Of a stretch of DNA of 64,000 nucleotides, positions 24,046-32,271 are shown one piece after another. The notes below the pieces were generated by a model. The model saw only the letters and a program-made list of their open reading frames with translations. It did not search any database and had not been told where the DNA came from. A program made the translations under genes and the position numbers. The DNA is from Sphingomonadales bacterium 28-55-16 (GTDB lineage: Bacteria > Pseudomonadota > Alphaproteobacteria > Sphingomonadales > Sphingomonadaceae): the NCBI GenBank assembly GCA_002278855.1, contig NCGG01000002.1, positions 62,001-126,000 of the forward strand, in the 5' to 3' direction. Each line of letters begins with the position of its first letter. The first letter of the stretch is position 1.

Positions 24046-25251
24046 CTATCTGGAAAGGCCCATTTCCTGAAGGATTTTGGGAATTTTTTCCTTAAATGGA
24101 AAGAAGCCTTTTGTTGCAAGCGGCCAGAAGTTTTCGTCCCATGCGCGTCGGACTTGAATTAGGGGAACGCCCTCGGACGCCAATATTGGCGCAACGCGGG
24201 CAAGCGCATCGGCGACTGGGCCGACGGGGGCGTAAGATGTGACGATTTGTTCTGCCCCTGCCGCCCGGGCTTGCGTGATTAACGTTGCTGCATCCAAGGT
24301 ATCGAGCACCGTTGTTGGGCATTTGAACACGTTACCAACGCGTTCGCTGGCGTCATTAATGGTGGTAGCGACAAAGGCTCTGGCATTGTCGCCCCACAAG
24401 GTTTCCGGGTCGAACAAGATGCTGGCGCCGCTGATTTTGGCCGGTGCGCCAAAGACAGACTCAGGGTTTAGATCGTCCGGCGTTACCAACAGATATGTAG
24501 GCTTATGAGCGTCGAACAACACAGCTTGCGGTAAAGGACACAGCTCCGGTGTGGCCACGTCCCTCGGCATTGTTGCTATGGTCGCCAAGCCCTTTGGGGC
24601 AAATCGGCCATTGGTAAAGCGCGCGATGTTATCGCCCGTCGCAAGATACGTCTTGCCAGCCGTTTGCAGGCCCGCCACCCAGCGCCATGACAAGGTGTTG
24701 CTAGCCGCGTCTGCATCGACCAAATGCCGTAGGAAAAAATCCGCGCCTAAGGCCCATGGCAGGCGCAGTGTGAAGATCCAGATCGACGCAAACCACATTC
24801 TTGCATGGTTATGCAAATAGCCGGTTTCGACCAATTCGCGCGCCCAGTCATCAAAGCCTTCGATACCCGTTTCGCCAGCTTCGGCGCTGCGGATGGCGCG
24901 GGCATTGGGGAAGCTGTCCCGTTGCCGGTCGCGCTCTTGCAGGAATTGCATCCACACCGACGGGCGCATTTCCAGCCAGCCCTTCCAATATGTACGCCAC
25001 AACACTTCCTGCACATATTTTTCGGCAGCTGGAAGACTGTGTTGTCCCAAGGTCGCACCAATAACTTCTTGTTCAGTAATCAGCCTATACCGCACATAAG
25101 GCGACAGCTTCGATACTGCGCTCGGTTGGTCGGGACCGGGGTCAGTATTACGCCCGGACGCATAAGCTTGGCCAGCGCGCGGGGCAAATTGCGTGAGACG
25201 AGACAGCGCAGCAACGCGCGTCGCGGGGAAGCTTTCGGGGCTCATGTTCAA
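24046..25251 (-). CDS. Photolyase/cryptochrome-like FAD-binding protein with swapped domain order
   Basis: A 401-residue protein of the photolyase superfamily. Residues about 10-230 match the helical FAD domain: SKLSPYVRYRLITEQEV, EVLWRTYWKGWLEMRP, YLHNHARMWFASIW, ASNTLSWRWVAGLQTAGKTY and the closing GDNIARFTNGRF. Normal photolyases have an alpha/beta antenna domain before this; here nothing precedes it, and a Rossmann-like domain follows (about 250-400: TYLLVTPDDLNPES, AGAEQIVTSYAPVGPVADAL, FWPLATKGFFPFKEKIP). This looks like a circular permutation. The role (DNA repair or light sensing) is unknown. The start is coupled by ATGA to the upstream DCC gene. Confidence 0.85.
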   Translation of the reverse strand: MNMSPESFPATRVAALSRLTQFAPRAGQAYASGRNTDPGPDQPSAVSKLSPYVRYRLITEQEVIGATLGQHSLPAAEKYVQEVLWRTYWKGWLEMRPSVWMQFLQERDRQRDSFPNARAIRSAEAGETGIEGFDDWARELVETGYLHNHARMWFASIWIFTLRLPWALGADFFLRHLVDADAASNTLSWRWVAGLQTAGKTYLATGDNIARFTNGRFAPKGLATIATMPRDVATPELCPLPQAVLFDAHKPTYLLVTPDDLNPESVFGAPAKISGASILFDPETLWGDNARAFVATTINDASERVGNVFKCPTTVLDTLDAATLITQARAAGAEQIVTSYAPVGPVADALARVAPILASEGVPLIQVRRAWDENFWPLATKGFFPFKEKIPKILQEMGLSR

Positions 25252-25592
25252 TCCAGTAATTTTTGCAGGCGCGGCCTGATGATGAGGAAGTGGTTATAGA
25301 GCCGCTCAAGAAATCCAAGTACCGCAGAATTGCGGGCGATCAGCCCCAGCGGTTTGAGCAATGGTATGGCCCGCCACATCGCGGCAAAGGCGGCAGCGCC
25401 CGATAGCATGACTCCATCTTCGCTGGCGTGAAAGCGCGCGAGCATCAACTGACGGTCAAGCGGGCACACCGCATCGGCGGGGGCGATATCCAGAAAGTCG
25501 ATAGCGCGTCGCCGATCAAGCCGACGCATCAATGCAATCTCGCGAATGCACAGGGGACATGCCCCGTCATACCAGATGATCACCTTGGCCAT
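25248..25592 (-). CDS. DCC-family (DUF393) thiol-disulphide oxidoreductase-like protein
   Basis: A 114-residue protein with the family opening WYDGACPLCIREIALMRR, in which Cys12 and Cys15 form the redox-type CxxC pair of a thioredoxin-like fold, followed by FLDIAP and the conserved LDRQLMLARFHA segment. Partners of the DCC family are often flavoproteins or photolyases. Its stop overlaps the photolyase-like start by 4 bases, so the two are made together. It is first in the pair, with about 110 bases to the CarD terminator. Confidence 0.88.
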   Translation of the reverse strand: MAKVIIWYDGACPLCIREIALMRRLDRRRAIDFLDIAPADAVCPLDRQLMLARFHASEDGVMLSGAAAFAAMWRAIPLLKPLGLIARNSAVLGFLERLYNHFLIIRPRLQKLLD

Positions 25593-25657
25593 AGGCTATC
25601 TTAACACCGACGATGGCCGCATGTCAGGCTGGGCGTTTTGCGGTAGCCTAAAGCCAA

Positions 25658-25683
25658 AAAAGGGCGCCGTTTCCAGCGCCCTT
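25658..25683 (-). terminator. Rho-independent terminator of carD
   Basis: Read on the minus strand, AAGGGCGC (25676-25683) pairs with GCGCCCTT (25660-25667) around an 8-base loop and is followed by a run of Ts (25655-25661 on the plus strand are As). It lies 22 bases past the carD stop. Confidence 0.85.
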
Positions 25684-25705
25684 TGAATTGTTCGGTACGG
25701 AGAGA

Positions 25706-26233
25706 TTATTCTGCTTTTTCGTAATATTGCGGTGCCGCCTCATTCAGGATGACGAGAATTTTCTGGAGCGCCGCTTTTTCATCGGTCTTTTCCATCGCCG
25801 CAAGTTCGCGGGCCAAACGGCTTGATGCGGCTTCGAAAATCTGCCGCTCGGAATAGCTTTGCTCAGGCTGATCGTCCGGACGGAATAGATCGCGCGTCAC
25901 TTCGGCAATCGATACCAGATCGCCAGAGTTGATCTTCGCTTCATATTCCTGCGCACGGCGTGACCACATGGTGCGTTTCACCTTGGGCTTGCCCGTCAAG
26001 GTGTGCATGGCTTCCTTAAGTGTTTTGTCGCTCGACAATTTGCGCATGCCAACGCCTTCGGCCTTGTTAAACGGCACGCGCAACGTCATTTTTTCTTTTT
26101 CGAAGCGCAGAACATAAAGCTGAAGCTGCATCCCTGCGATTTCAGAATCCTGAAGCTCGATAACGCGTCCAACCCCATGCTTGGGATAAACCACATAATC
26201 GCCTACATCAAACATCGCCGCGTTGGACGTCAT
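25706..26233 (-). CDS. carD: CarD-family transcriptional regulator
   Basis: A 175-residue regulator that binds RNA polymerase beta and stabilises open complexes, mainly at rRNA and housekeeping promoters. The N-terminal Tudor-like RNAP-interaction domain is clear (FDVGDYVVYPKHGVGRVIEL, then LYVLRFEKEKMTLRVPFNKA), followed by the helical DNA-binding part (WSRRAQEYEAKINSGDLVSIAEVTRDLF). Length matches alphaproteobacterial CdnL/CarD. It is a single-gene unit ending at a strong terminator. Confidence 0.95.
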   Translation of the reverse strand: MTSNAAMFDVGDYVVYPKHGVGRVIELQDSEIAGMQLQLYVLRFEKEKMTLRVPFNKAEGVGMRKLSSDKTLKEAMHTLTGKPKVKRTMWSRRAQEYEAKINSGDLVSIAEVTRDLFRPDDQPEQSYSERQIFEAASSRLARELAAMEKTDEKAALQKILVILNEAAPQYYEKAE

Positions 26234-26442
26234 ATTACGACCTTTCTGAGTATTCGGGAGAATAGCTTTTTAGACAGCAAATCGCTGTCCCTAAGACTTT
26301 TATGTTCGTCCCTTGCTTCATGAACCTGCATCAACCCGGATTAGGCACACAGTCATCGACCATTCCTGGCCTGTCCGCACAGAGTGTAACAGATTCGCAA
26401 CAAAAATTCAACGGCTGCTTTACTAACTGTTAATAGCGCATC

Positions 26443-26961
26443 TTAAATTGCGCTAAGTTTCCTCACCCGGTCGCCCATATCGTCATGTGTATCCGCTCTG
26501 ATATGCGTGATGTCCGCTGAGTTCATCCAGCTCAGATCCATATGCCCAAGCACCCTTCCATCATGGCTGCGGATGGTGACGGGCAATATGGGTTGGCGGT
26601 CTCGGTCGTCGACCAAAACGGGATTGGACAAAACGCCCGTACCCCATTTTTCGCCCCATTGGCGTAAGGCGATCATCGTAGGCAGAAGATCCAGCCCCTT
26701 ATCCGTGAGGCGATATTCAACCTTGCGTCGGTCATCGGGGCAGGGCGTACGGTGCAATATACCGCTTTCAGTCAGGCGCGTGAGACGATTGGCCAATATA
26801 TTGCGCGCGATGCTAATTTCGGAGAGAAACTCCTCAAAATGGCGCACGCCGTTAAAGGCCGCGCGCAATATCATGAACGACCAACGTTCCCCCATTGCCT
26901 CTAGCGCAGTCGGAAGGCCGCATTCTGCCAGCTCTTGTAACGGTTCGCGTAATTCGCCCAT
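26443..26961 (-). CDS. HxlR-family winged-helix regulator
   Basis: A 172-residue transcription factor. The HxlR core is ALEAMGERWSFMILRAAFNG, then HFEEFLSEISIARNILANRLTRL and the wing RKVEYRLTDKGLDLLP. The remaining 70 residues after the wHTH are a non-canonical tail (PVLVDDRDRQPILPVTIRSHDG) seen in some alphaproteobacterial members. The ligand is unknown; HxlR proteins often respond to aldehydes or redox signals. The start is the ATG at 26961, giving MGELREPLQ; the longer frame is not conserved. It is divergent from the CC_3452-family gene and could regulate it. Confidence 0.88.
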   Translation of the reverse strand: MGELREPLQELAECGLPTALEAMGERWSFMILRAAFNGVRHFEEFLSEISIARNILANRLTRLTESGILHRTPCPDDRRKVEYRLTDKGLDLLPTMIALRQWGEKWGTGVLSNPVLVDDRDRQPILPVTIRSHDGRVLGHMDLSWMNSADITHIRADTHDDMGDRVRKLSAI

Positions 26962-27154
26962 CCCAAATCCCCTTGGCCGCAAATTGCGACCCTCGTAAAA
27001 AATAATCAACCCAATATGCATTTTAAGTTGCAAATAGAAACCTAAAATAATAAGTAGTGATTCGCAACTGATTTACCAGATGTGCAAAAAGTTGGCGAGG
27101 AATCAGAATGCCCGCCTGCCTTTTGAAAGTTTAGCAAAGCTAAAGGAAAACACG

Positions 27155-27499
27155 ATGACTCTCTCCCATTTCTCCGCCCGTCTGGGCGCGATTGCTGCTG
27201 CTTCTGCCTTAAGTGCAACCCTTCTTTTTGTAGCGCCTCAGGCGCATGCAGCGACCAACGGCAGCTATTACAAAATTGAACTGGCCCAGCCAACCGCTGC
27301 AAAGCCTGAACTGCTGCGCAGCGTTTTCGTTTCATGCGAAGGCACTTCATGCCGTGCGCCAATCGCCTCAACTGCGCCCAAGAACATGTGCGTCAGCATT
27401 GCCCGCAAGTTCGGTACAGTTGCAGCATTCACCGCCGGCGAGCGCGTATTTACAGCCGATGAAGTTGCAGCATGCAACGGCGGCAACGCAAAGAACTAA
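27155..27499 (+). CDS. CC_3452-family small exported protein
   Basis: A 114-residue protein with a signal peptide (GAIAAASALSATLLFVAPQAHA) and a mature part of about 82 residues with three or four cysteines (VSCEGTSCRAP, KNMCVSIARKFG, VAACNGG). It matches the CC_3452 family of small periplasmic alphaproteobacterial proteins; the function is unknown. The ATG at 27155 is preceded by AAAGGAAAA. It is monocistronic: two hairpins follow, the second with a T-run. Confidence 0.8.
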   Translation: MTLSHFSARLGAIAAASALSATLLFVAPQAHAATNGSYYKIELAQPTAAKPELLRSVFVSCEGTSCRAPIASTAPKNMCVSIARKFGTVAAFTAGERVFTADEVAACNGGNAKN

Positions 27500-27544
27500 T
27501 GCAGTAACAAATTTTTTCGACCCCGCTCTCCACCCTTTGCCTTC

Positions 27545-27563
27545 GCTGCATCGTGGATGCAGC
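27545..27563 (+). other. Hairpin downstream of the CC_3452-family gene
   Basis: A perfect 8-bp stem GCTGCATC/GATGCAGC with a GTG loop, 46 bases after the gene and just before the T-run terminator. It may stabilise the mRNA 3' end. Confidence 0.45.
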
Positions 27564-27583
27564 GTCACGGGTCGAAACCAGAC

Positions 27584-27616
27584 TGCGCCGGAGGGATCGC
27601 CTTCCGGCGCATTTTT
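27584..27616 (+). terminator. Rho-independent terminator before rsh
   Basis: A perfect 9-bp stem TGCGCCGGA/TCCGGCGCA (27584-27592 and 27603-27611) with a 10-base loop, followed by TTTTTG. It separates the CC_3452-family gene from rsh. Confidence 0.85.
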
Positions 27617-27733
27617 GTTGCGTCCCTTCTTCGCGTTGGTCGCTCGGGCTTTATTTCTGGGCCGAGCTGGGCACGAAAGCGCGTAAAACAATTTTACTGT
27701 TGCATCGCAGCGTAAAAGACCCAACTTGGGCGC

Positions 27734-29827
27734 ATGATGCGGCAATATGAACTGGTGGAACGGGTGCGGGCATACACGCCTGATGTCGATGAAGATCGGC
27801 TGAACCGGGCGTATGTCTTTACCGTTCAGATGCACGGTGCGCAAAAACGTGCATCAGGTGACCCGTATTTCAGCCATCCTGTCGAAGTCGCTGGCCTGAT
27901 GACGGACCTCAAAATGGATGAGGACACGATCATCACCGCGTTGCTCCATGACACCGTGGAAGACACGCTGACGTCCATTGAAGATGTCGAAAGCCGCTTT
28001 GGACCTGAAGTCGCGCGCTTGGTCGATGGCGTAACCAAGCTATCGAAAATCGAAGCCCAGACTGAGAATGAACGTGCAGCCGAAAATCTGCGCAAATTTT
28101 TGCTCGCGATTTCCGATGATATCCGTGTGCTTTTGGTTAAGCTTGCAGACCGCTTACATAACATGCGGACGCTGCATTTTATCAAAAGCCCCGAAAAGCG
28201 CCGCCGCATCGCTAGAGAAACGATGGATATCTACGCGCCGCTGGCCGAACGGATTGGCATGTATGAGTATATGCGTGAGATGCAGTTGCTCGCATTTGAG
28301 CAGTTGGAACCCGAAGCATATCAGACGATTACGGGGCGCCTGAAACAAATCCGCGATAAGGCGGATATCGAAATTGACCAAATCAACCAGACCATTGCTT
28401 GGGAAATGGAACAAGCGGGGCTAACAATCAAAATCTCCGGACGTGAGAAGCATCCCTATTCTATCTGGAAAAAGATGCAGGAACGCCATGTCGCGTTTGA
28501 ACAACTGACCGATATCAACGCCTTTCGCGTGATTACAGAAACGACCGAAGATTGTTACCGCGCATTGGGCGTGCTGCATCGCCGGTGGCAGATGGTACCT
28601 GGGCGGTTCAAAGACTTCATCTCGACCCCCAAGCGCAATGGCTATAAATCGATCCATACGACCATCATGTTCGCAAAAAATATGCGGGTGGAGGTGCAGA
28701 TCAGAAGCGCAGAGATGCACCGACGCTCAGAGCATGGCTTTGCCGCGCATTGGGCCTATAAACAGGCGGACAAGCCCGATGGACAGGCTGGATGGCTGCG
28801 GGATCTGATCGAGATTTTGGAGACCAGCCAGGACGCGGAAGACATACTCGAAAACACGCGTATGGCGATGTATCAGGACCGTATTTTTGCGTTTACGCCC
28901 AAAGGTGCGCTCCATCAGTTGCCCAAGGGATCAACCGTCGTTGATTTCGCTTATGCTGTACACACCGACCTTGGCGACAAGACCGTCGGCGCGAAGGTAA
29001 ACGGACGCCATGTGCCGTTGCGGACTCAATTGCACAATGGCGACATGGTCGAAATCCTAAAGTCAAAGGCGCAGGAACCCCAGCAAACGTGGATGAATTT
29101 TGTGACCACGGGCAAAGCACGCGCCGCCATTCGCAGACATGTGCGGCACCGGGAGCGTGATGAGCTGGTTGCGATTGGCCGCAAATTATATGACGAAGTG
29201 ACCGCGCGCATGCCGGGAAAAATCGGCAAAAAGGCGCTGACGGCGGCAGTCGCGCGGCTGAAATTGGACGACGAGGACGAGCTGATGCATCGCATTGGCT
29301 TGGGCAAAATCAACGACCATGCGCTAATGGAGGCGCTCGTACCGGGCTTTGACGCTGATAATGTCGACTTTGATTTTCCGGGGCAAGAACGCGCGATTTC
29401 GATTCGCGGGCTGACTCCCGGGGTTGGTTACCATTTGGGCGAATGCTGCCACCCTATTCCGGGCGACCGGATTGTCGGATTACGGTTGCCGGATCAGCCG
29501 GTTGAAGTCCACACGATAGAATGCGATCGACTGGCAAGTGGCATGGACGCGGACTGGGTCGATTTAAGTTGGGGGCAGGGCAGCGAAGGCGCGTCGGCAC
29601 GGCTTCGTGTCATCATCCACAACAGGCCGGGTACATTGGGCGAAATTGCGGGGATATTTGGTTATCACAAGGCCAATATCATCAACTTGCGGATGACCGC
29701 GCGCGATGTGGAATTCCACACCTTTGAGGTGGATCTTGAGGTGCATGATCTTCAGCATCTCATGCGCATCATCTCCGCGCTTCGCGCATCAGACGCCGTT
29801 GCGACCGCAGACCGTGTTTATGACTGA
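27734..29827 (+). CDS. rsh: Bifunctional (p)ppGpp synthetase/hydrolase, Rel/Spo homologue
   Basis: A 697-residue stringent-response enzyme that makes and degrades (p)ppGpp. The HD hydrolase domain is intact (His48 in FSHPVEVAG, His72-Asp73 in LLHDTVEDT). The synthetase domain shows RVITETTEDCYRALGVLHRR and DFISTPKRNGYKSIHTT. TGS (FAFTPKGALHQLPKGSTVVDFAY) and a C-terminal ACT domain (LRVIIHNRPGTLGEIAGIF) follow. Alphaproteobacteria carry this single Rsh in place of RelA plus SpoT. The start ATG at 27734 (MMRQYELVERV) is typical. It converges on recX with 2 bases between stops. Confidence 0.97.
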   Translation: MMRQYELVERVRAYTPDVDEDRLNRAYVFTVQMHGAQKRASGDPYFSHPVEVAGLMTDLKMDEDTIITALLHDTVEDTLTSIEDVESRFGPEVARLVDGVTKLSKIEAQTENERAAENLRKFLLAISDDIRVLLVKLADRLHNMRTLHFIKSPEKRRRIARETMDIYAPLAERIGMYEYMREMQLLAFEQLEPEAYQTITGRLKQIRDKADIEIDQINQTIAWEMEQAGLTIKISGREKHPYSIWKKMQERHVAFEQLTDINAFRVITETTEDCYRALGVLHRRWQMVPGRFKDFISTPKRNGYKSIHTTIMFAKNMRVEVQIRSAEMHRRSEHGFAAHWAYKQADKPDGQAGWLRDLIEILETSQDAEDILENTRMAMYQDRIFAFTPKGALHQLPKGSTVVDFAYAVHTDLGDKTVGAKVNGRHVPLRTQLHNGDMVEILKSKAQEPQQTWMNFVTTGKARAAIRRHVRHRERDELVAIGRKLYDEVTARMPGKIGKKALTAAVARLKLDDEDELMHRIGLGKINDHALMEALVPGFDADNVDFDFPGQERAISIRGLTPGVGYHLGECCHPIPGDRIVGLRLPDQPVEVHTIECDRLASGMDADWVDLSWGQGSEGASARLRVIIHNRPGTLGEIAGIFGYHKANIINLRMTARDVEFHTFEVDLEVHDLQHLMRIISALRASDAVATADRVYD

Positions 29828-29829
29828 AT

Positions 29830-30363
29830 TTAACCGTCGCTGATCTCATCGTTCGGTTCTGCGTAGACAAATCGTTTCGCCACATCGAAATCATGCCCGG
29901 CGCGTAAGAAGGCGTTGAGTTGCTTTTGCCGCTTTTCGGGCGGCGCTCCCTCTTGCGCGAACGGTCCAATGCGCTTGCGTCGCGCGAAATTTTCAGCAGC
30001 GCGGAAAACGCTCTCCTCCATATGGACTTTGGCGAGAATGGCATCTGCATCGCCGATCCCGCTGGCACGCAGATCCTCGTTTAACCGGCGTTCCCCAAAA
30101 CCTCTGCGGACGAAGGCGCGGCTGCGTGCCTCGGCAAATTGCGCGTCGTTGATATAGCCAAGTGTGGTGAATTGTTCGGTCAAGGCAGCGATGTCCGCGG
30201 GGCGTTCATCCTCCCATCCACGTTCACGGGTCTTGCGCGCCAGATAGGACGCTAATTTGGCCTGCGTGGTTGCATATTTGCCAACATAATGCAGCGCCAA
30301 TTGGCGCATGCGCGCTTCATTTAAGGGTGGAGCTGGCTTTTTTGCGGGGCGCGGACTGTTCAC
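29830..30363 (-). CDS. recX: Regulatory protein RecX
   Basis: A 177-residue modulator of RecA. RecX binds in the RecA filament groove and blocks extension. Its three-helix repeat units are visible: LALHYVGKYATTQAKLASYLARK (repeat 1), IAALTEQFTTLGYINDAQFAEARSRAFVRRGFGERRLNEDLRASGI (repeat 2) and the last repeat with FLRAGHDFDVAKRFVY. recA is not adjacent. It is convergent with rsh; whether this is fixed in the genus cannot be judged here. Confidence 0.92.
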   Translation of the reverse strand: MNSPRPAKKPAPPLNEARMRQLALHYVGKYATTQAKLASYLARKTRERGWEDERPADIAALTEQFTTLGYINDAQFAEARSRAFVRRGFGERRLNEDLRASGIGDADAILAKVHMEESVFRAAENFARRKRIGPFAQEGAPPEKRQKQLNAFLRAGHDFDVAKRFVYAEPNDEISDG

Positions 30364-30473
30364 GCCCTAATCTTGCCACAGTCGGGTCGAAATTTGAACC
30401 GCTATCCTCAGCTATTAATTCACGCTAATAAAGATAAAACGGGCGGTCGCCCTCACATGCTATAGGAAAATTT

Positions 30474-32201
30474 ATGAGCGAACTCGCATCCACGCCAACG
30501 CAGGACAGCTTGCAACGCCGTTTTTCCGACTTTGCGACCTTAGGTGCAGCGCTCGATTACGCCGCTTTAGGCTCGCGCGGGCTGAACTTCCACGATATGC
30601 GTGGTCAGCTGGCACGCCCTTATCCTTATACCGAGATGCGTGAAGACGCCCTCAAAATGGCCTATCGCCTGATAAGCCACGGTATTCGCAAGGATGACCG
30701 CGTCGCGTTGGTTGCCGAAACTGGTCCAGATTTCGCAGCGCTGTTTTTTGGTTGCGTCTATGCTGGCGCATGGCCCGTGCCATTGCCGCTGCCGACCTCC
30801 TTCGGGGGCAAAGAAAGCTATGTCGACCAATTGTCGGTACAGTTGAAAAGCTGTGATCCCAAGATATTGTTCTTCCCTGCGGAGCTGGCCGACATGGCGA
30901 ATGACGCAGCGCGTGCTTGCGGTGTAGAGGGTATCGACTGGGAGAGCTTCAGCGAGCTGATCGCTCTAAAAAGTGCCTTGCCGCAGGCGGGCACCGACGA
31001 AGTTTGCTATTTGCAATATTCCAGTGGTTCGACCCGTTTTCCGCATGGTGTTGCGGTAACGCACAAGGCTCTGCTGAACAATCTGTCCGCCCACTCGCAC
31101 GGTATGGAAGTGACTGAGAATGATCGCTGCGTGTCGTGGTTGCCTTGGTATCATGACATGGGCCTTGTTGGTTGCTTCTTGTCACCCGTGGCAAATCAGG
31201 TTTCGACCGATTACATGAAGACTGAGGATTTTGCGCGGCGCCCACTTGCCTGGCTTGACGTGATTAGTGCCGCCGACGGTACCGTCATTAGCTACTCGCC
31301 GACATTCGGGTACGACATCTGTGCGCGGCGAATTTCCAGCCAGAGCCATGTGAACGAACGTTTTGACCTGTCAAAATGGCGGCTTGCGGGCAATGGTGCA
31401 GATATGATCCGGCCAGACGTGATGCAGGCATTTGTAGATGCCTTTGGCGATGCGGGCTTCAAGGCGTCGTCGTTCCTGCCAAGCTATGGCCTTGCCGAAA
31501 CGACGCTTGCGGTATCGATCATGCCGCCTGGTGAAGGCATTCAGGTTGAGCTGGTCGAGGAGACAGAGCTCACGGGCCATCCTGGCGCGCCTGACCGTCC
31601 GGTCCGGTACCGCGCAATTGTCAATTGCGGCCGTGCCGTGAAAGACATGACCATCGAAATTCGCGACGAAAACCTCAAGCCACTTGCCGATAGGACCATT
31701 GGCAAAGTGTGGTGCACGGGGCCGTCGTTGATGAAAGAATATTTCCGCGACAAGGAATCGACCGACGCGTGTTTGATCGATGGCTGGCTGGACACGGGCG
31801 ATATGGGGTATCTGTCGAACGGCTATATTTACATTGTAGGCCGGGCCAAGGACATGATCATCATCAACGGCAAAAACCATTGGCCGCAGGACATTGAATG
31901 GGCGGTAGAGCAATTGCCGGGCTTCAAGGCTGGCGACATCGCTGCGTTCTCTGTCACAACACCCGGTGGCGAAGAAACGCCCGCAGTGTTGGTGCAGTGC
32001 CGCACCACCGACGAAGCGGAGCGTGCAAAGCTGCGCGAACAAATCCGTGACAAGGTGCGATCTGTCACGGGCATGAACTGTGTCGTGGAGCTGGTGCCGC
32101 CGCGCACCCTGCCGCGCACAAGCTCGGGCAAGATGAGCCGGGCCAAGGCGCGCAACTTATATCTTTCAGGCGAAATTCAGCCCTACGCCATCGCGGCTTA
32201 A
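30474..32201 (+). CDS. Fatty acyl-AMP ligase (FAAL), stand-alone
   Basis: A 575-residue ANL-superfamily enzyme activating fatty acids as acyl-adenylates, usually to load an acyl carrier protein instead of CoA. FAAL traits are CYLQYSSGSTRFPHGVAVTH (P-loop variant with an RxP insertion), SWLPWYHDMGLVGCF, SFLPSYGLAETTLAVS and IIINGKNHWPQDIEWAVE. The C-terminal PRTSSGKMSRAKAR supplies the catalytic Lys. Soluble, no membrane segment. No carrier protein or polyketide synthase is adjacent, so the acceptor is unknown; lipid A, sphingolipid or lipopeptide chemistry are options (inference). A GGDEF-EAL gene follows 70 bases after. Confidence 0.88.
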   Translation: MSELASTPTQDSLQRRFSDFATLGAALDYAALGSRGLNFHDMRGQLARPYPYTEMREDALKMAYRLISHGIRKDDRVALVAETGPDFAALFFGCVYAGAWPVPLPLPTSFGGKESYVDQLSVQLKSCDPKILFFPAELADMANDAARACGVEGIDWESFSELIALKSALPQAGTDEVCYLQYSSGSTRFPHGVAVTHKALLNNLSAHSHGMEVTENDRCVSWLPWYHDMGLVGCFLSPVANQVSTDYMKTEDFARRPLAWLDVISAADGTVISYSPTFGYDICARRISSQSHVNERFDLSKWRLAGNGADMIRPDVMQAFVDAFGDAGFKASSFLPSYGLAETTLAVSIMPPGEGIQVELVEETELTGHPGAPDRPVRYRAIVNCGRAVKDMTIEIRDENLKPLADRTIGKVWCTGPSLMKEYFRDKESTDACLIDGWLDTGDMGYLSNGYIYIVGRAKDMIIINGKNHWPQDIEWAVEQLPGFKAGDIAAFSVTTPGGEETPAVLVQCRTTDEAERAKLREQIRDKVRSVTGMNCVVELVPPRTLPRTSSGKMSRAKARNLYLSGEIQPYAIAA

Positions 32202-32271
32202 GGCGCTCAGCCGAATGCGTTTTCGCCTTAATCCTTACGTTTAGGTAATGTTTTTGCCGTAAACAGAGGGC

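Noticed and set aside
30414..30432. TTAA-like pattern before the FAAL gene as a CtrA site
   Set aside because: Only half of the TTAA-N7-TTAA motif matches (second half is TAAT).
32198..32231. TTAAGGCG/CGCCTTAA inverted repeat between the FAAL and GGDEF-EAL genes as a terminator
   Set aside because: 18-base loop and no T-run; too weak to call.
32226..32244. TTAA followed seven bases on by GTTT upstream of the GGDEF-EAL gene as a CtrA site
   Set aside because: Second half-site does not match.
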